DNA of 64,000 nucleotides from Helicobacter_D sp964464895 (GCA_964464895.1 CAYXGY010000005.1:1-64000), one strand, 5' to 3'. Shown: positions 31,902 through 41,084, numbered from the stretch's first letter. Numbers and translations: made by a program. Notes: generated from the sequence alone by a model not told the origin.

Positions 31902-34049
31902 TTGGAATTTTTAAAACAAGTTGCAGAAATCACTAGTCCTAAAGCAGCGTTAGAATTATTGTATTCTATGGTAGAGGAAACGTCAAATATCCAAAATGCA
32001 GTTGCTTTTGCCACGCAGGCACACGAGGACCAAAAGCGTAGAAGTGGAGAGCCTTATATCGTGCATCCTTTACTTGTTGCGTGCATTGTAGCGCATTTTG
32101 GTGGAGATGAGGTAATGGTGAGCGCAGCACTTTTGCACGATGTCGTAGAGGATACAGAATGGACATTGGCAGATATTACGCGAGATTATGGTGAAGATAT
32201 TGCCTCGCTTGTAGATGGTCTTACAAAGATTGTAGCGATTCGTGCGGAGGAATTGCCCGCCTCACATTCTAACGAAAAACTTGTTGTCGCAGCGTTGAGT
32301 TTCCGCAAAATGTTAATTACTTCAGTCAAAGATGTGCGCGTGCTTGTCGTGAAGCTGTGTGATAGGCTACACAATATGCTTACACTTGGTGCTTTGCCTC
32401 CCAACAAACAAAGAAGAATCTCGGAAGAAACTCTAGTTGTTTATGCACCAATTGCTCATCGCTTGGGGATTTCTTCTTTGAAAAACGAATTAGAAGACCG
32501 CAGTTTTTATTATATTTTCCCCCAAGAATACCGCAAGATAGATGACTATTTTTTAAGCCATAAGCAAACGATTCAATTAAAGCTTAATGCCTTTATCCAA
32601 AAGGTTAGAAAAAGTCTTGTGCAAGAGGGAGTGCCAGAGGGTGATTTCACCATTGCAAGTCGGATTAAGCGGCATTATTCTATTTATCTAAAAATGCAAC
32701 GCAAAGGGATTTCTATTGATGAAGTCTTGGATTTGTTGGCAATTCGTGTGATTGTGAAAACCCCTTTAGATTGTTATAAGGTTTTAGGAATTTTGCATTT
32801 GAGATTCAAGCCCATTATGTCACGTTTCAAAGATTATATTGCCTTGCCTAAGGAAAATGGCTATCAAACAATTCATAGCACTTTGTTTGATGATTCGGCT
32901 ATTTTTGAAGTGCAGATTCGCACAGAAGATATGCACAAAAGCGCAGAATATGGAATCGCAGCACATTGGAAATATAAAACCGGTGGCAATAGCGGTCCTA
33001 GCCTTGATTGGCTGAATAAATTGCAGTTTCAAAATAATTCCATTGAGGAATTTTATGAACTAGTGAAAAACGATTTGTATCGTGAGGATATTGTTGTTTT
33101 TTCACCCGATGGAGATAATTATTCTCTGCCTATCGGTGCAGTGGTATTGGATTTTGCCTATGCAGTGCATACAGAAGTAGGAAATCGTGCAAAAGAAGCG
33201 TATGTGAATAATCAAAAATCTTCCTTGCTAACAACATTAAAGAGCGGAGATATTGTCAAAATCGTCACCGCAAAAGATACGATTTTACGATGTTCTTGGA
33301 TTGATGCAGTTAAAACTTCGCGTGCAAAGAGCCAAATTAAAATGAATTGTGCAACTCGGATCAAGGAGATTGAACGCAAAAGCGCAATTAATATTATTGC
33401 GACTATTTTTGGCAAGAGCGCAGAAGAGATTGAGCGGTTTATCCAACAGAATGATTTAGAAGACACGATTTATCGTGCAACGACAGACATCGGATTCTTA
33501 AAAGATGTCAAAAATCGTATCAAAAATTATTATAAGCGCAACGCAGGATTCTTAGAGCAAATCAAATTTAGAATTTTAAAACTCAAGGAATTGCATTTTG
33601 ATAATCTCGTGATTGAGACAAATCACACAATTAATCAAGCCGTGTTTGATTATTGTTGCCACCCAAAGTTTGGTGATTCTGTTGTTGCGTTTAAGAGTGG
33701 TTCTAAGGCTTTTGTGCATCATAAGCTTTGTGAGCGGGCATATTTGGAGATTCAAAAGGGCGTCAAGATGCTTTATATAGATTGGCTAGAGGATAAGTTG
33801 CATACTTATAAGCTCATTATTGCATTAGAAAATCAAAAGGGTGTGTTAGCCAATTTCCTAACTTTTCTAGCCAAGCAGGATATTAATGTCTTGGGTGTGG
33901 AGCTAGGCTCGCAAAAAAGCACTTATGCAACCCATTGTGAGTTGCGTTTTGAATCTAGTATTGCGGATATTAAAGAACTCAAAAGTTTGTTTGGTAATAA
34001 TTATAAAATCATAGAAGTACAGGCACTCAAAGATGCGTATGCAGATTAA
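31902..34049 (+). CDS. spoT: Bifunctional (p)ppGpp synthetase/hydrolase
   Basis: The enzyme makes and degrades the stringent-response alarmone. The 715-residue product has an N-terminal HD hydrolase domain with LLHDVVEDTEW, a synthetase domain with YIALPKENGYQTIHST, a TGS domain (about 385-445, VVFSPDGDNYSLPIGAVV) and a C-terminal ACT domain (LIIALENQKGVLANFLTFLA). All hydrolase and synthetase motifs appear intact, so it is probably bifunctional and the only RelA/SpoT. The start is a TTG with AAAGGT upstream. Confidence 0.96.
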   Translation: MEFLKQVAEITSPKAALELLYSMVEETSNIQNAVAFATQAHEDQKRRSGEPYIVHPLLVACIVAHFGGDEVMVSAALLHDVVEDTEWTLADITRDYGEDIASLVDGLTKIVAIRAEELPASHSNEKLVVAALSFRKMLITSVKDVRVLVVKLCDRLHNMLTLGALPPNKQRRISEETLVVYAPIAHRLGISSLKNELEDRSFYYIFPQEYRKIDDYFLSHKQTIQLKLNAFIQKVRKSLVQEGVPEGDFTIASRIKRHYSIYLKMQRKGISIDEVLDLLAIRVIVKTPLDCYKVLGILHLRFKPIMSRFKDYIALPKENGYQTIHSTLFDDSAIFEVQIRTEDMHKSAEYGIAAHWKYKTGGNSGPSLDWLNKLQFQNNSIEEFYELVKNDLYREDIVVFSPDGDNYSLPIGAVVLDFAYAVHTEVGNRAKEAYVNNQKSSLLTTLKSGDIVKIVTAKDTILRCSWIDAVKTSRAKSQIKMNCATRIKEIERKSAINIIATIFGKSAEEIERFIQQNDLEDTIYRATTDIGFLKDVKNRIKNYYKRNAGFLEQIKFRILKLKELHFDNLVIETNHTINQAVFDYCCHPKFGDSVVAFKSGSKAFVHHKLCERAYLEIQKGVKMLYIDWLEDKLHTYKLIIALENQKGVLANFLTFLAKQDINVLGVELGSQKSTYATHCELRFESSIADIKELKSLFGNNYKIIEVQALKDAYAD

Positions 34050-34064
34050 TGGATAGGAGTATGT

Positions 34065-35279
34065 ATGAACACAGAATCACAAATCAATCTTGCCTTAGAA
34101 GAAATTAAACGCGGTACGCAAGAGATTATCGGATTTGAATATATCAAGGATTTAGTCAGTGCATATTTCAAAGAGGGAAAGACTTTTAGTATCAAGGCAG
34201 GTTTTGACCCGACTGCACCAGATTTGCATTTGGGGCATACGGTGCTTTTGCAAAAGCTTGCAACTTTTCAAAAATATGGCGCAAAGGTTTATTTTCTCAT
34301 TGGTGATTTTACAGGAATGATTGGCGACCCAAGTGGCAAGAGTGAAACACGTAAGCCTTTAAGCAAAGAGCAAGTGCTCGCTAATGCAAAAACTTATCAA
34401 GAGCAAGTTACCAAAGTACTAGATAAAGACAAAATGGAAATCGTTTTTAACTCTTCGTGGTTAGATAAGCTTGGCACACGTGGAATGATTGAGCTAGCGG
34501 CAAAATTTTCAGTTGCTAGAATGCTAGAACGTGATGATTTTGAAAAACGTTTCAAAAGTCAAAGCCCCATTAGTATTGTGGAATTTTTTTATCCCTTATT
34601 GCAGGGTTACGATTCTGTGGCACTAAATTGTGATATTGAATTTGGTGGAACAGACCAAAAGTTTAATTTGTTAATGGGAAGACAACTACAACGCGCGTAT
34701 GGATTAGATAAAGAGCAGTCTGTCGTAATGGTACCATTGCTTGAAGGACTAGATGGGGTGCATAAAATGAGTAAAAGCTTGGGAAATTATATTGGAATCA
34801 CTCAAGAGCCCAAAGAAATGTTTGGACGACTTTTGAGTATTTCCGATGCGTTAATGTGGCGATATTATGAATTACTTAGCGCAAAAAGCATACAAGAAAT
34901 AGAATCTTTAAAGCAAGGTGTAGCAAATGGCGGCTTGCATCCAAAGGCGGTTAAAGAAGATTTAGCAGTGGAGATTATTACACGTTATTATGATGAAGAG
35001 CGTGCATTAAATGCTAAAGAGGAATTTACGAGAATCTTCGCCAAAGAAGAATTACCAAGCACTATGCCACAATTTAATAAGCCCGACGGAATCTGGATTG
35101 CTCAGCTTTTAAGTGAATGCGAACTTTGTGCGTCAAATTCGGAAGCCTTGCGATTAATCAAGCAAGGTGGCGTGAAGTTGGATAGCAAGAGAATTGAGGA
35201 TTCTAAGTTAAATTTAAGCAAAGGTGAATATATTTTGCAAGTTGGCAAACGTAAATTCGCTAAAATTATTATTCAATAA
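34065..35279 (+). CDS. tyrS: Tyrosyl-tRNA synthetase
   Basis: The enzyme charges tRNA-Tyr. The 404-residue product has the HIGH-type motif DLHLGHTVLLQKL, the KMSKS motif HKMSKSLGNY and a C-terminal S4 RNA-binding domain (SEALRLIKQGGVKLDSKRI). TyrS belongs to the longer bacterial TyrZ-like branch by motif spacing. TAGGAG precedes the ATG, 16 bases after spoT. Confidence 0.97.
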   Translation: MNTESQINLALEEIKRGTQEIIGFEYIKDLVSAYFKEGKTFSIKAGFDPTAPDLHLGHTVLLQKLATFQKYGAKVYFLIGDFTGMIGDPSGKSETRKPLSKEQVLANAKTYQEQVTKVLDKDKMEIVFNSSWLDKLGTRGMIELAAKFSVARMLERDDFEKRFKSQSPISIVEFFYPLLQGYDSVALNCDIEFGGTDQKFNLLMGRQLQRAYGLDKEQSVVMVPLLEGLDGVHKMSKSLGNYIGITQEPKEMFGRLLSISDALMWRYYELLSAKSIQEIESLKQGVANGGLHPKAVKEDLAVEIITRYYDEERALNAKEEFTRIFAKEELPSTMPQFNKPDGIWIAQLLSECELCASNSEALRLIKQGGVKLDSKRIEDSKLNLSKGEYILQVGKRKFAKIIIQ

Positions 35280-35296
35280 ATTTTAAAAGGAAAAAT

Positions 35297-36385
35297 ATGC
35301 CACGCACATTAAAAGCACTTAAAATTGGAAAATACACTATTCCTTTACCTATCATTCAAGGAGGAATGGGAGTAGGAATCAGCTGGGATAATCTAGCGGG
35401 CAGTGTATCTAAATGCGGTGCTCTTGGCATTGTTTCGTGTGTAGGCACAGGATATTACAAAAAGAGCGCATTTGTGCAAAAAGTAGTTAAGCATAGACCT
35501 TTTGATACATTGAATTTTTATTCCAAAGAATCTTTGATGGAGATTTTTAAAAATGCGCGTAAGATTTGTGGCGAGAATCCTTTGGGAGCAAATATTCTTT
35601 ATGCGATTAATGAATATGGGCGCGTAGTCCGAGACGCTTGTGAAGCAGGTGCAAATATGATTATTACAGGTGCTGGATTACCCACAAATATGCCAGAATT
35701 TACAAGTAACTTCCCTAATGTTGCCTTGATTCCTATTGTTTCTTCAGCCAAAGCCCTCAAGATTCTTTGTAAGCGATGGGAGGGACGTTATAAACGTATT
35801 CCTGATGCAGTTATTGTAGAAGGACCGCTTAGCGGTGGGCATCAAGGGGTTAGTTATGAGGATTGTTTTAAGCCCGAATATCAGTTGGAAGTTATTGTTC
35901 CTGAAGTGCTTGAGGAGAGTAAAAAATGGGGAGAGATTCCTGTGATTGCCGCAGGTGGGATTTGGGATAGAAATGATATTGATAAAATGCTAGATTTAGG
36001 GGCAAGTGGAGTGCAAATGGGGACACGGTTTTTGGGGGCTAAGGAATGTGATGCTAGATATTATAATGAACTAATGTTAAGAGTCAAAAAAGAAGATATT
36101 GAGCTGATAAAATCTCCTGTTGGTTATCCCGCACGTGCCGTGATTACAGGTATCATTAAAGAATTGCGTGAGGGACGTCTCCCAAAAATAGCTTGTATAA
36201 GTAACTGCGTAGCTCCTTGTAAAAGAGGTGTAGAAGCCAAAAAGGTAGGATATTGTATTGCTGATGGTTTGGGAGATGGTTATTTGGGGGATTGCGTGAA
36301 TGGATTATATTTCACAGGCTCTAATGGCTATCGGATTGAAAAAATCCAAAGCGTTCAAGAAATCTTAGACGAATTAAGCCAATGA
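35297..36385 (+). CDS. Nitronate monooxygenase / 2-nitropropane dioxygenase family protein
   Basis: A 362-residue TIM-barrel flavoprotein with PIIQGGMGVGISWDNLAGSV at the start, AGANMIITGAGLP, EGPLSGGHQGV with the candidate catalytic His, and the FMN phosphate site LGASGVQMGTRFLG. Family members oxidise nitronates; related FabK enzymes are enoyl-ACP reductases. A Cys-rich segment (CISNCVAPCKRGVEAKKVGYC) near residue 300 is characteristic of this epsilonproteobacterial branch. It overlaps amiA by four bases. Confidence 0.85.
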   Translation: MPRTLKALKIGKYTIPLPIIQGGMGVGISWDNLAGSVSKCGALGIVSCVGTGYYKKSAFVQKVVKHRPFDTLNFYSKESLMEIFKNARKICGENPLGANILYAINEYGRVVRDACEAGANMIITGAGLPTNMPEFTSNFPNVALIPIVSSAKALKILCKRWEGRYKRIPDAVIVEGPLSGGHQGVSYEDCFKPEYQLEVIVPEVLEESKKWGEIPVIAAGGIWDRNDIDKMLDLGASGVQMGTRFLGAKECDARYYNELMLRVKKEDIELIKSPVGYPARAVITGIIKELREGRLPKIACISNCVAPCKRGVEAKKVGYCIADGLGDGYLGDCVNGLYFTGSNGYRIEKIQSVQEILDELSQ

Positions 36386-37596
36386 TTAGAGTTTTTATTA
36401 TTTTTTGCTTATTTTGTGGCGGATTATTCGCAGAGGTTAAAATTCTCTCGGTTCAACAACTGCAAAATGGTATTGCATTGAATTTTGATAAAAATATTAA
36501 GAAAACAGATTTTAAGTACTTTTTGTTGCAAAACAAAGAAAAATTGCGCTATGTTTATGATATAGAATCACAACTACAAGGGAGTGCTAGGGTTTTTGAA
36601 TTTCAAGGAGATGTGCAGATTAAGGTTGCACAAAATTCTCAAGAAAAAGTGCGTTTAGTCATCACGAGTTCCAAGAAATTAAGCATTGATTTAAAGACGA
36701 ATAAAAAACAAGCAGTCTTTACGATTCCTAATGCAAAGTTGCCTCAAAGTGATTTTTCTATTGCTTCACTTTTTGAACCGCGAGTTTCTGATAAAAAACT
36801 TTCATTAGAATCGCAAAATAAATCAAGTCCCAAGCCCATAGAATCCCAAAAAACAAATACTAAAAAAGAAGAAAAGAAACCACAACCAATCAAAGTCACT
36901 TCCAATCAAAATAAAAATAATCAAAGCAAAATGATAGTGATTGACCCCGGACATGGAGGTAAGGATTGTGGAGCAATGGGCGTCGATAAAGTGTGCGAAA
37001 AAAAGATAGTGCTTAATATCGGAAAGCATTTGCGTGACGAATTAAAAAAGCGCGGTTATAGGACTTATATGACACGCGATAAAGATGTGTTTATTGGATT
37101 GAGACAAAGGACAAATTTAGCCAACAATAAAAATGCCGATTTATTTATTTCAATTCACGCAAATGCGATTCCAGAAAATAGAGCAAAATTTGAGGGTGTG
37201 GAGAGTTATTTTTTATCCACTGCTAGAAGTGAGCGAGCCAAAAAGGTTGCCGCATTAGAAAACAAAGACGATACGGAGGGAATGAACTATTTTTCCAAAC
37301 AATCTTTTTTGAATACCCTCAATACACAACGAATCGTAGCTTCTAATCGTTTGGCAATTGACATTCAGTATGGTATGTTGCAATCCTTGCGTTCTAAATA
37401 TAAAATTGTAGATGGGGGTGTGCGTGAGGGTCCCTTTTGGGTGCTTGTGGGGGCTGTTATGCCTTCAGTTTTGCTTGAAGTGGGCTATATTACACACCCA
37501 AATGAAGGAAAGCGACTGAATCAAACGACTTTTCAGAAAACTATTGCCAAAGGTATTGCCGATGGCGTAGATGGCTATTTTCAAAAAAATCCTTAA
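36382..37596 (+). CDS. amiA: N-acetylmuramoyl-L-alanine amidase
   Basis: The enzyme cleaves peptide side chains from peptidoglycan during cell separation. The 404-residue exported protein has a signal peptide (VFIIFCLFCGGLFA), an AMIN-like beta domain (about 20-110), a Lys/Gln-rich linker, and an Amidase_3 domain with the zinc ligands in IDPGHGGKDCGA, the ISIHANAIP motif and LLEVGYITHPNEGKRL with the catalytic Glu. Its ATG overlaps the stop of the preceding gene. Confidence 0.95.
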   Translation: MIRVFIIFCLFCGGLFAEVKILSVQQLQNGIALNFDKNIKKTDFKYFLLQNKEKLRYVYDIESQLQGSARVFEFQGDVQIKVAQNSQEKVRLVITSSKKLSIDLKTNKKQAVFTIPNAKLPQSDFSIASLFEPRVSDKKLSLESQNKSSPKPIESQKTNTKKEEKKPQPIKVTSNQNKNNQSKMIVIDPGHGGKDCGAMGVDKVCEKKIVLNIGKHLRDELKKRGYRTYMTRDKDVFIGLRQRTNLANNKNADLFISIHANAIPENRAKFEGVESYFLSTARSERAKKVAALENKDDTEGMNYFSKQSFLNTLNTQRIVASNRLAIDIQYGMLQSLRSKYKIVDGGVREGPFWVLVGAVMPSVLLEVGYITHPNEGKRLNQTTFQKTIAKGIADGVDGYFQKNP

Positions 37597-37605
37597 AGGT
37601 TGATA

Positions 37606-38439
37606 ATGCGAAAAATCACGATTCCTCATTTAGTATTTTCCTCTCTCTATTTCATCTTGGCACTTTTTACTATTTTAATGTTGGCATTGACGAGTTTTGC
37701 TCCAGACTTTAAGCATATGTTTCGGCTAACCACGCAACCCTTTGGCGTATATTTTGGAATCAGTGCAATCTTACTCACTTGTGGCGTCATTGTGAGCCTT
37801 TTTAATATTGTGCGCATTTATTATAGTCATTTACCAAAATTATACAGCTTGATGATTGGTTTGGCATTATTGGTGTTCGTATTTTTGCTCTATTACGAGC
37901 TTTTTGTAATGCGCAGGACTTATTTTGAACCTTTTTCGTTTGAGGATTCTTTGAAACTCGTGCAAGAAGATACCTTTTCTAAAAGCTTGTATCAAATGTT
38001 TGTGGATTATACTTGCTATATTCTTTTTGTGATTTGTCCCGCAGCAACTTATTTATTGAATCTTTCTTTTGATAAAAGTATCAAGCTTGGCAAAATCTTG
38101 CAACTCACGCAACCAAGCTTTAATGTAATGGTAAGCGTTTTATTTGGTTTTGCTGTTTCACCCTTTTTTAAAAGTGGCGTAATGGGATATTTTGATTTAG
38201 TCTTATTGATTTTGGGAATTGGATTAATATTATATTGCTGTGTCAAGAGAAATAGATATGTTGATTCTTATGAGTTGTTTAACTTATTTTTGCTTTTGGT
38301 CTGTGTAATTATTATTATGTTTTCTTCTCATAGTTTTGTTGATGGCGAATCGTATTTTGAGGTGCGCAAGGCATTTTATGCGTTAGTTTTATTTGGTTGG
38401 TGTAGCGTGTGGATGATGAAGCTTACGATTCGGCGTTAA
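37606..38439 (+). CDS. Polytopic membrane protein of unknown function
   Basis: A 277-residue protein with about seven or eight hydrophobic helices and few charged residues. I recall a homologue in the same place after amiA in H. pylori, but no function. The ATG at 37606 is chosen over a TTG at 37600 because AAAGG lies six bases before it. It is the last gene of the pyrH block. Confidence 0.75.
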   Translation: MRKITIPHLVFSSLYFILALFTILMLALTSFAPDFKHMFRLTTQPFGVYFGISAILLTCGVIVSLFNIVRIYYSHLPKLYSLMIGLALLVFVFLLYYELFVMRRTYFEPFSFEDSLKLVQEDTFSKSLYQMFVDYTCYILFVICPAATYLLNLSFDKSIKLGKILQLTQPSFNVMVSVLFGFAVSPFFKSGVMGYFDLVLLILGIGLILYCCVKRNRYVDSYELFNLFLLLVCVIIIMFSSHSFVDGESYFEVRKAFYALVLFGWCSVWMMKLTIRR

Positions 38440-38492
38440 GTTTGATTTTAAAATTTCTTTGTTAGAATAAATTAATTTAAAAAGGAGGATAA

Positions 38493-38558
38493 ATGCAATC
38501 AAGTTGTAAATTTATTCTCTCTTTTATCTTCGCTATTTGGTGGGGCAATCGCCCCTAA
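38493..38558 (+). CDS. trpL: Leader peptide with tandem Trp codons upstream of trpB
   Basis: A 21-residue ORF: MQSSCKFILSFIFAIWWGNR followed by Pro and a TAA stop. AAGGAGG lies 4 bases before its ATG, a very strong ribosome binding site. Two adjacent TGG codons (38538-38543) sit at the left edge of a GC-rich terminator hairpin, and trpB starts 50 bases after the stop. This is the layout of a transcription attenuator responding to charged tRNA-Trp. The peptide itself has no other expected role. Confidence 0.85.
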   Translation: MQSSCKFILSFIFAIWWGNRP

Positions 38559-38563
38559 TTTTT
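38542..38563 (+). terminator. Attenuator hairpin before trpB
   Basis: GGGGC-AATC-GCCCC forms a perfect 5-bp GC stem followed by TAATTTTTATT. The 5' arm overlaps the second Trp codon of the leader ORF. A ribosome stalled at the Trp codons would cover that arm and prevent termination. A possible competing pairing is GAGGATAAA (38485-38493) with TTTATCTTC (38523-38531), which would hide the leader ribosome binding site. Confidence 0.75.
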
Positions 38564-38608
38564 ATTCTTCTTTCTCATCTTTCGCATTTTTATTTTAAAG
38601 GATATTTA

Positions 38609-39811
38609 ATGAACAAGCCTTATTTAAAGCAATTTCCAGACGAAAATGGGTTCTTTGGAAAATTTGGAGGAAGTTTTGTGCCAGATTCTATTAAGCAGGC
38701 AATGGACGAAATCAATGTAGCTTATAATTTGATTGCACAAAATAGTGATTTTATTGTAGAGCTTCGTAAGATTCGGGAAACTTTCCAAGGACGTCCAACG
38801 CCAATTTACTTTGCACATAATTTGACAAAAAAATATGGTGGTGCAGGAATTTATTTGAAAAGAGAAGATTTAAATCACACCGGTGCGCACAAATTAAATC
38901 ATTGTATGGGGGAGGCACTGCTTGCGAAGTTTATGGGTAAAAAGAAACTGATTGCAGAAACGGGAGCAGGGCAGCACGGAGTGGCTTTGGCGACAGCAGC
39001 AGCATATTTTGGATTGGAGTGTGAAATCCATATGGGAGAAGTGGATATTAAAAAAGAACACCCTAATGTAGTGCGTATGAAGGTCTTAGGTGCAAAAGTG
39101 ATTCCGGTTACCTTTGGTGCAAAAACACTTAAGGAAGCGGTGGATTCCGCCTTTGAATCTTATTTAAAAGACCCTAAAAATACGATGTATGCGATAGGTT
39201 CTGTCGTAGGTCCTCACCCTTTTCCTAAAATGGTGCGAGATTTTCAGGCAATTGTAGGTGTGGAATCGCGTGAGCAGTTTTTAAAAATGACGGGGGAACT
39301 TCCTGACATTGTGTGTGCTTGTGTGGGAGGTGGAAGCAATGCGATGGGAATCTTTAGCGGCTTTATTGAAGATGCAGTAGAACTTGTGGGTGTTGAGCCT
39401 CTGGGTAAGGGAAGTGGGTTAGGAGAACACGCGGCATCTTTAAGCTATGGAAGTGAGGGCATTATGCACGGATTTAAATCTATAATGTTAAAGGATAAAG
39501 GTGAAGAACCAGCTCCTGTGTATAGTGTCGCAAGTGGTTTGGATTATCCAAGCGTGGGACCAGAACACGCGTATTTGTATAGCATTGGACGCACAAAAGT
39601 CGCAACAATTAGTGATAAAGAAGCCATTGATGCGTTTTTTATGCTTAGCAAAAATGAAGGGATTATTCCCGCCATTGAATCTAGCCACGCATTAGCTTAT
39701 GCTCTCAAAATTGCTCCAGATTTGAAAGGGAAAAAGATTCTAGTGAATTTAAGCGGTCGCGGAGACAAAGATATAGACTTTGTCGTAGAAAATTTTGGTT
39801 ATGGGGAGTGA
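38609..39811 (+). CDS. trpB: Tryptophan synthase beta subunit, solitary
   Basis: TrpB joins indole and serine with PLP. The 400-residue product has the PLP lysine in HTGAHKLNHCM (Lys95), AETGAGQHGVA with the catalytic Glu117, CVGGGSNAMG at the phosphate site and SSHALAYALK near the end. AAAGGA precedes the ATG at 38609. The longer frame from 38537 is not supported. No trpA or other trp gene is adjacent, so it is either separated from the trp operon or a second TrpB scavenging indole. The leader upstream indicates tryptophan control. Confidence 0.95.
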   Translation: MNKPYLKQFPDENGFFGKFGGSFVPDSIKQAMDEINVAYNLIAQNSDFIVELRKIRETFQGRPTPIYFAHNLTKKYGGAGIYLKREDLNHTGAHKLNHCMGEALLAKFMGKKKLIAETGAGQHGVALATAAAYFGLECEIHMGEVDIKKEHPNVVRMKVLGAKVIPVTFGAKTLKEAVDSAFESYLKDPKNTMYAIGSVVGPHPFPKMVRDFQAIVGVESREQFLKMTGELPDIVCACVGGGSNAMGIFSGFIEDAVELVGVEPLGKGSGLGEHAASLSYGSEGIMHGFKSIMLKDKGEEPAPVYSVASGLDYPSVGPEHAYLYSIGRTKVATISDKEAIDAFFMLSKNEGIIPAIESSHALAYALKIAPDLKGKKILVNLSGRGDKDIDFVVENFGYGE

Positions 39812-39814
39812 TGA

Positions 39815-39837
39815 GGAATCGCTATTTTTGCGATTCC
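39815..39837 (+). terminator. Hairpin after trpB
   Basis: GGAATCGC and GCGATTCC form a perfect 8-bp stem with the loop TATTTTT, four bases after the trpB stop. There is no T tract behind it, so termination efficiency is uncertain. It may mark the mRNA 3' end. Confidence 0.5.
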
Positions 39838-39875
39838 CTACAACCACACAAATAAGCTCTTTGGTTTTGCATTAT

Positions 39876-39980
39876 CGTGAGTGTTAGCGAAGCAATCTAT
39901 AATACAGAATCGCGTCAGTAACTTTTAAGATTCTATTGTTATGGATTGCTACGACTTCTAACGAAATCTCGCAATGACGC
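39876..39980 (+). repeat. Dispersed intergenic repeat, copy C
   Basis: Shares with copy A (1256-1390) the ordered blocks GTGAG, GCGAA, AATCTATAAT, AAGATTCT, TTGTT, TTGCTA, CGA, AAATC and AATGACGCA. The right end, CTCGCAATGACGCA, resembles the widespread CGTCATTGCGAG-type extragenic repeats seen in many bacterial genomes. Confidence 0.55.
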
Positions 39981-40040
39981 AGTGGAATACTTTCGTGAGA
40001 TTTTAGGCTAAACACACATTGTAAAGCAATTTCTATACTT

Positions 40041-40098
40041 GCGAACCGCTTGGGGCTTTAGGCAGATACTGCGAAGCGGTTTGCGGGGGAGTTGCCTA
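40041..40098. other. Candidate structured RNA with interlocking stems
   Basis: GCGAACCGCTT (40041-40051) pairs with AAGCGGTTTGC (40074-40084) with one G-U pair. TAGGCA (40059-40064), inside that loop, pairs with TGCCTA (40093-40098) beyond the stem. The order is that of an H-type pseudoknot. The direction of transcription is unknown. It could instead be a decayed repeat. Confidence 0.25.
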
Positions 40099-40156
40099 TG
40101 CACACCGCACTTATAAAATAAAACTTAGAATCTTACCCTTGTAATATTGGGATTTA

Positions 40157-41011
40157 CTACTTGAGTGTATTATCTCTTAATGTTTTAGAAAACTCTAAAA
40201 GATTCTCACTCCAAGGGATTTGCAGTGGCGAAAAGAATCCAAGTTGCGCACCGCTTTCTTTTGCGATAAATTCTGCGGCTTTGGTAGAAAACTCTGGTTG
40301 GGCAAAAATTATCTTAAGTTTATTTTTTTTGATTGTTTCAATCACAGATACCATTTCCTGTATTTTCGGGCTTTTCCCCTCAATCTCAATTGCAATTTCT
40401 TCTAAATGATAATCTCTAGCAAAATATCCGAGCATTGGGTGGAAAACTACAAACTTTTGGTGTTCTTCCAAGGAACTTAAAATCTGCTTGAGTTGTGTAT
40501 CGGTTTGGTTGATTTCTGTGATTAAATCTTGATAGCCCTTTGCATAGTCTGCCTTTGGGTCTAATGTTTGTAAAGCTTTATAAATATTGCTCGCAATTTG
40601 TTTGGCATTTTGCGTGGAGAGCCAAATATGCGTGTCCCCCTCCGCATCAAAATCCTTATCATTTTTTGTGTGCGAATGAGAGGAGTGAATCTTTGGGATT
40701 CCTAAACTATTATCATAAATTTCCATTGTTTTGTTTTGTGCTTTAAATCGTGGAAGCCAGATATTTTCAAATTCAATTCCAATACCAAAATAGGCTAGCG
40801 CAGAATTAAGGCTTGCAATATCTGAAAATTTTGGCTCAAAATCGTGAGGATTAATACCAGATTGAATCAAGGAAAGCACTTCATATTGATTCCCTGCAAT
40901 TTTTTGCACAAATTCTTGCTGCATAGGAATACTTACGACAATAATTTGTCCCGGTTCTTTGCAAAATGCAATTTGACTTAAGAGTAGCAGAATCCAAAAT
41001 ACATTTTTCAC
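40157..41011 (-). CDS. znuA: Zinc ABC transporter substrate-binding protein (ZnuA-like)
   Basis: A 284-residue periplasmic binding protein of the cluster A-I family. It has a signal peptide (FWILLLLSQIAFC), LIQSGINPHDFEPKFSD with the first metal His, a His/Asp-rich loop (HSSHSHTKNDKDFDAEGDTH) typical of zinc-specific members, and HPMLGYFARDY. The GTG at 41011 is chosen because AAGGA lies six bases upstream. The TTG at 41017 would abut the ribosome binding site. No permease or ATPase gene is adjacent. Confidence 0.88.
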   Translation of the reverse strand: MKNVFWILLLLSQIAFCKEPGQIIVVSIPMQQEFVQKIAGNQYEVLSLIQSGINPHDFEPKFSDIASLNSALAYFGIGIEFENIWLPRFKAQNKTMEIYDNSLGIPKIHSSHSHTKNDKDFDAEGDTHIWLSTQNAKQIASNIYKALQTLDPKADYAKGYQDLITEINQTDTQLKQILSSLEEHQKFVVFHPMLGYFARDYHLEEIAIEIEGKSPKIQEMVSVIETIKKNKLKIIFAQPEFSTKAAEFIAKESGAQLGFFSPLQIPWSENLLEFSKTLRDNTLK

Positions 41012-41084
41012 TATCAATCCTTTTAGTAATTATTAAATTTTTTTGGGATATTATTATATATTAATTATTTTTTTTTGCAAATGC

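Larger units (their letters stand above)
39812..40156. other. Intergenic region between convergent trpB and znuA
   Basis: About 345 bases with no credible ORF. From left to right they hold a hairpin after trpB, copy C of the dispersed repeat, and a pair of interlocking inverted repeats (40041-40098) that could form a pseudoknot. Confidence 0.5.

Noticed and set aside
38537..38608. Extended N-terminus of trpB from 38537
   Set aside because: It overlaps the leader ORF and attenuator and has no ribosome binding site. The family start with AAAGGA upstream is at 38609.
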